Part shown: piece after piece, positions 60,991 through 64,000 of the stretch
Layout of the letters: every line of letters begins with the position of its first letter
How positions within the stretch are numbered: the first letter of the stretch is position 1
Source: JADJOM01 sp963817435
Lineage (GTDB): Bacteria; Gemmatimonadota; Gemmatimonadetes; Gemmatimonadales; GWC2-71-9
Length of the DNA: 64,000 nt
NCBI GenBank assembly: GCA_963817435.1
Contig: CAWFNY010000001.1
Location: 1,302,001 to 1,366,000, forward strand
Reading direction: 5' to 3'
Translations under genes and position numbers: made by a program
The notes under the pieces: generated by a model
Database searches by the model: none
Told to the model about the DNA's origin: nothing
Seen by the model: only the letters and a program-made list of their open reading frames with translations

Positions 60991-62472
60991 ATGTCGGGAC
61001 TTGTGGAGCTGCATCTGGCCCCCGCCGTGGCGGGCGCCCTGGAGTCGTTCGGCTATACCGCTGATGATCAGTCAGTACGCGATCAGGTACCCGCCGCCGC
61101 GCGAGGCACCAACCTCGCGCTGGCCATCCCGCCAGCGGCGCGCTACGCCGCGCCGGCCCTCGCCGGCCTGGTGAGCGCCCTCGCGGCCAGCCAGTCCCGC
61201 GCCCTCGTGCTGGTCCCGCCCCACGCCCTCGCCGAGTGGTCCGCCGTCCTGCTGCCTTTCGCCCGAAGCGCCGGCGTCTCCGCGCTCTCGGCCGCGATGC
61301 CCTCCCGCGCCGCGCGCGCGCTCAAGGACGGCAAGCTCCGTCTCCTCATCACCACCCCAGGCACCGCCCTGGCGCTCCTCGAGCGCAGCGCCCTCAAGGC
61401 GGATCAGCTCGGGCACATTGTGCTCGCCTGGCCCGAGCTGTTCGAAGGGGACGACGCGCTCACCGCGCTGATGCAGGACCTGCCGGCCGAGGCCCAGCGG
61501 ATCCTGATCCTCGCCGATCCGCGGTCGGGCCAGCACCTGATGGAGCGCTATGCCCGGCGCGCGCTGGTCGTCGGTCCGCTGGCCAACCCGGATGATGGCC
61601 TCACCCAGAAGCCCATTGTACGGATCGCGCCGGTGGCGTGGAGTCAGCGGTCGGCCGCCCTCGCGGCGGTGCTCGAGTCCGAAGACCCCGCGTCGGTGGT
61701 GGTCTGGTGCGCGGATCTGGCCAGTGCCGCGGAGGCCCGCGCCGCGCTCCCCGTCGGCGACGAGAGTGTGAAGGTGATCACCGGCGCTGCCCAGCCTGCC
61801 TCCCAGATTGTGGCGTGGGATCTCCCCAGTCCGGCCGCTATGGCACAGCTCCGCGAGGCCGGTGACCTGATTCTGCTGGTGCCGGCACACGCCAGCGCCT
61901 ATGTGGCGCAGGCGAGTTCGCGGCAGCTGACGGTGCGGGTGCGCGGCGCGGCCGACGAGGCGCGCGAGGCGACCGCCAGACGCCGGGCGCTGATCGAGGC
62001 GGAACTCACCCGCGATGGGCTCGAGGGCGACCTGCTCGCGCTGGCGCCGCTGTTCGAACGCTTCGATCCGGCGAAGGTCGCGGCTGCACTGCATCGCCTG
62101 TGGCACTCCAGGGCTCCGGAACCCGCTCCCGTGGCGGCGCCCGCCCCGAGCAGTTCGGCGCTGCCGGCTGTCGCCAAGGTGTGGGTGAGTGTCGGGAAGA
62201 AGGATGGGGCGACCGCCAACGATCTGGTTGGTTCCCTGACCAAGGAAGTCGGACTTGGCGCCGGGAAGATCGGGCGGATCGAGCTGAAGGAGGCGTATTC
62301 GCTGGTCGAGGTACCCGCGGCGGAGGCTGAGGACATCGCGCGCGGGCTGAGCGGGAAGACGATCCGGCGCCAGAAGGTGGTCGCGAAGGTCGACCGGGTG
62401 CGTCCTAGCGCCGATTCACGAGGTCCTTCAGGCTCTTCCCCGCGCGGAAGACCGGGGCGACCGAGGCCTTGA
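60991..62472 (+). CDS. DEAD-box-like protein with degenerate helicase motifs and C-terminal DbpA RNA-binding domain
   Basis: 493 residues from ATG 60991, behind GAGGGTGG; a TTG-type extension to 60973 adds six residues. The fold order of a DEAD-box protein is recognisable, but motif I (GxGKT) is replaced by IPPAARYAAP, DEAD by WPEL, SAT by ADP, and the HRxGR of motif VI is absent. The DbpA domain (about 395-470) is well kept: VWVSVGKKDGATANDLVGSL...IGRIELKEAYSLVEVP. The likely role is an ATP-independent RNA- or ribosome-binding protein. The basic tail (GPSGSSPRGRPGRPRP) is antisense to the end of the HU gene. Confidence 0.8.
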   Translation: MSGLVELHLAPAVAGALESFGYTADDQSVRDQVPAAARGTNLALAIPPAARYAAPALAGLVSALAASQSRALVLVPPHALAEWSAVLLPFARSAGVSALSAAMPSRAARALKDGKLRLLITTPGTALALLERSALKADQLGHIVLAWPELFEGDDALTALMQDLPAEAQRILILADPRSGQHLMERYARRALVVGPLANPDDGLTQKPIVRIAPVAWSQRSAALAAVLESEDPASVVVWCADLASAAEARAALPVGDESVKVITGAAQPASQIVAWDLPSPAAMAQLREAGDLILLVPAHASAYVAQASSRQLTVRVRGAADEAREATARRRALIEAELTRDGLEGDLLALAPLFERFDPAKVAAALHRLWHSRAPEPAPVAAPAPSSSALPAVAKVWVSVGKKDGATANDLVGSLTKEVGLGAGKIGRIELKEAYSLVEVPAAEAEDIARGLSGKTIRRQKVVAKVDRVRPSADSRGPSGSSPRGRPGRPRP

Positions 62473-62692
62473 TGGTCATGGCACGGCCGGTGCGTGGATT
62501 GCGCCCGGTCCGCGCCTTCCGGCGGCGGGTCTCGAAGTTGCCGAACCCGCTGATCTGGACTTTGCGGCCGCGTCGGAGTTCGCCGGTCAGGAGCCCCTCC
62601 GCGCCGAACAACGCCTCCACGATCCGGCCGGCCTCTGCCTTCGAGTGGCCGAGCCTGGCGGCGAGCGCACCCACGAGCTGCTGCTTGTTCAT
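62405..62692 (-). CDS. hup: HU-family DNA-binding protein
   Basis: 95 residues from ATG 62692. Typical HU/IHF: N-terminal helices (MNKQQLVGALAARLGHSKAEAGRIVEALF), then the DNA-binding arm RKVQISGFGNFETRRRKARTGRNPRTG with the conserved GFGxF and RxGRNPxTG, then a short basic end. It bends and compacts DNA. It is convergent with the DEAD-like gene, and the 3' ends overlap by 68 bp. Confidence 0.94.
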   Translation of the reverse strand: MNKQQLVGALAARLGHSKAEAGRIVEALFGAEGLLTGELRRGRKVQISGFGNFETRRRKARTGRNPRTGRAMTIKASVAPVFRAGKSLKDLVNRR

Positions 62693-62836
62693 GCGAGCCT
62701 CCAGGCGCCGGGGGAAATTTCGGGGCGCGGAGTATAGCGAGGCGTTCCGAACCGCCGCAAGCGGCGATGCGGGCTCGCTTGACCCGGTCCCCCTCACGCC
62801 GTATCGTCACAACGCTACTCCCTGAAAGGCCGGCGG

Positions 62837-63442
62837 ATGTACCACGGATCGCGTCCCGGGTGGATCGAAGTGATCACCGGCGTGATGTTCAGCGGCAAGA
62901 GCGAGGAACTGATCCGCCGAGTCCGGCGGGCGATCATCGCGCGCCGGAAGGTGCAGGTCTTCAAGTCGCACCTTGATGCCCGCTACGCCGGCCTCTTCAG
63001 TGTTGCCACCCATGATGGACGCGAGATCGAGGCGACGCCTGTGGACCAGGCGGGCGAGATCTTCCGTCTGGTCCGGCCGGACACCGAACTCGTCGCGATT
63101 GATGAGGCGCAATTCCTCGATCCCGAGATCGTCACGGTGGCGAGCGCGCTCGCGGCGCGCGGCGTACGGGTCGTGCTCGCCGGCACCGACACCGACTTCC
63201 GGGCCGAGCCGTTCGGCGCGATGGGTGATCTGCTGGCCATCGCCGAATCGGTGGACAAGCTGCAGGCCATCTGCGTCATCTGCGGCGACCTCGCCACCCG
63301 CAACCAGCGGCTGGTCGACGGCAAGCCGGCGCGCTACGACTCCCCCACCATCCTGGTCGGCGGCCGCGAGACCTACGAGGCCCGCTGCCGGCACTGCCAT
63401 CGGGTGCCCCGCAAGGACGAGGACCAGACGGCGCTGCTGTAG
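62837..63442 (+). CDS. tdk: thymidine kinase (type II)
   Basis: 201 residues. Phosphorylates thymidine with ATP for salvage. P-loop GVMFSGKSEEL, the lasso/Walker-B DEAQF, and the Zn site CVIC...CRHC are present; TDTDFRAEPFG is the substrate region. It starts at ATG 62837. Its TAG stop (63440-63442) is directly followed by a GGCGACC hairpin. Divergent from HU, with 144 bp between. Confidence 0.95.
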   Translation: MYHGSRPGWIEVITGVMFSGKSEELIRRVRRAIIARRKVQVFKSHLDARYAGLFSVATHDGREIEATPVDQAGEIFRLVRPDTELVAIDEAQFLDPEIVTVASALAARGVRVVLAGTDTDFRAEPFGAMGDLLAIAESVDKLQAICVICGDLATRNQRLVDGKPARYDSPTILVGGRETYEARCRHCHRVPRKDEDQTALL

Positions 63443-63461
63443 CGGCGACCTGCGGTCGCCC
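63443..63461. repeat. GGCGACC hairpin after the tdk stop
   Basis: GGCGACC-TGC-GGTCGCC pairs perfectly and begins at the tdk TAG. It is a shorter relative of the palindromes at 33,541 and 42,718 and could be the tdk terminator. Confidence 0.6.
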
Positions 63462-63501
63462 CTGCGGTAGCGCCGCGCCTGATGCCGCTGACCCACCCCC
63501 C

Positions 63502-64000
63502 ATGCTCAACATCGCGCTCACCGGAAACATCGCCGCGGGCAAATCGACGGTCGCGAATCTCTTTCGTGACTGGGGGGCGACGATCATCGACGCGGACCGG
63601 CTGGCGCGCGAGGCCCAGTCGCCCGGCTCGCCGGTGCTCCGCGCGATCGCGGAGCGGTTCGGCGCCGACGTCCTGCTCCCCGATGGCGAACTCGATCGCG
63701 CGAAACTCCGAGCCATCGTGATGGATGATCCGATCGCGCGCCTGGCGCTGGAGGCGATCGTGCACCCCGCGGTCCAGGCGCTTCGTCTGGGCCGGCTCGC
63801 ACTGGCACGTGCGGCCGGCGACCGGGTGGTGGTCAGTGACATTCCCCTGTTGTTCGAGGTGGCAGCGGAAGGCGGTGCGGCTCCCCTCGACCCGGGCACG
63901 TTCGACGCCGTGGTGCTGGTCGACGCCCCCGAGGCGGTGCGGATCGAGCGCCTGGTGCACGACCGCGGACTCTCCGAGCGGGAGGCGCGGCGCATGGTCT
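63502..64000 (+). CDS. coaE: dephospho-CoA kinase, 3' end outside the window
   Basis: ATG 63502; the frame is open to the window end (166 codons seen of ~200). The final step of CoA synthesis, phosphorylating dephospho-CoA. P-loop GNIAAGKST near the N-terminus; IIDADRLAREA and VVSDIPLLFEVAAE are the next conserved segments. The reading frame is complete as far as seen. It is 60 bp downstream of tdk and may share its transcript. Confidence 0.9.
   Translation, partial: MLNIALTGNIAAGKSTVANLFRDWGATIIDADRLAREAQSPGSPVLRAIAERFGADVLLPDGELDRAKLRAIVMDDPIARLALEAIVHPAVQALRLGRLALARAAGDRVVVSDIPLLFEVAAEGGAAPLDPGTFDAVVLVDAPEAVRIERLVHDRGLSEREARRMV

Noticed and set aside
1..64000. CRISPR arrays, transposases, prophage genes, tRNA or rRNA
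   Set aside because: No regularly spaced direct repeats, IS-like genes with terminal repeats, phage genes or RNA-gene cloverleaf sequences were seen.

Overview
High-GC (roughly two-thirds G+C by eye) bacterial chromosome segment with densely packed genes, many in ATGA/GTGA-type translational overlaps. No rRNA or tRNA was seen, so taxonomy cannot be fixed. The gene mix (giant multiheme cytochromes, DUF481 and DbpA-domain proteins, HerA-NurA, TldD/TldE, many small lipoproteins) would fit Gemmatimonadota or a similar Gram-negative environmental lineage; this is inference.

Bases 1-22,334 form a respiratory island. I count 89 covalent heme-attachment motifs in seven cytochrome genes: at least 4, about 20, 16, 4, 5, 23 and 17. 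Two sets look like porin-cytochrome conduits: (i) 1-6234, cytochrome, membrane-anchored ~20-heme cytochrome, beta-barrel and 16-heme cytochrome; (ii) 16,186-22,334, di-heme-type cytochrome b, 23-heme cytochrome, 17-heme cytochrome and beta-barrel. Between them, on the minus strand, lie a NapA-like molybdopterin enzyme, a pentaheme NapB-like cytochrome, a tetraheme lipoprotein, a four-cluster ferredoxin and an NrfD-type quinone-interacting membrane protein, followed by a slipin. Next to this are a cysteine-type CcmE and a membrane-anchored ferredoxin/FAD oxidoreductase. The likely flow is menaquinol or reduced cofactors to NrfD/FeS or cytochrome b, then periplasmic multihemes, then beta-barrels to an extracellular acceptor, or the reverse. 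The NapA-like protein has Tyr where Nap enzymes have the molybdenum-ligating Cys, so it is probably not an ordinary nitrate reductase.

Bases 22,443-49,531 are mostly housekeeping: glpK, mtnA, an enoyl-CoA hydratase, recF-dciA-gyrB, a pyrimidine nucleoside phosphorylase, ligA, a TldD/TldE pair whose TldD lacks the catalytic Glu, a phosphoribosyltransferase, a long-chain acyl-CoA ligase, an M23 peptidase, and a compact PTPS-folE-SDR operon that looks like tetrahydrobiopterin synthesis.

Bases 49,515-64,000 carry DNA-end processing genes (sbcCD and herA-nurA), a MarR regulator, a ClC channel, a class I aminotransferase, a DEAD-box-like protein that has lost its ATPase motifs but keeps a DbpA domain, HU, thymidine kinase and the start of coaE.

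Seven frame breaks interrupt otherwise conserved cytochrome and porin genes (six in 1.7-3.8 kb, one near 19.94 kb). I read them as probable sequence indels, because heme motifs continue across each break. Two intergenic hairpin families recur: one in the cytochrome region, and a GGGCGACC palindrome that abuts stop codons elsewhere.
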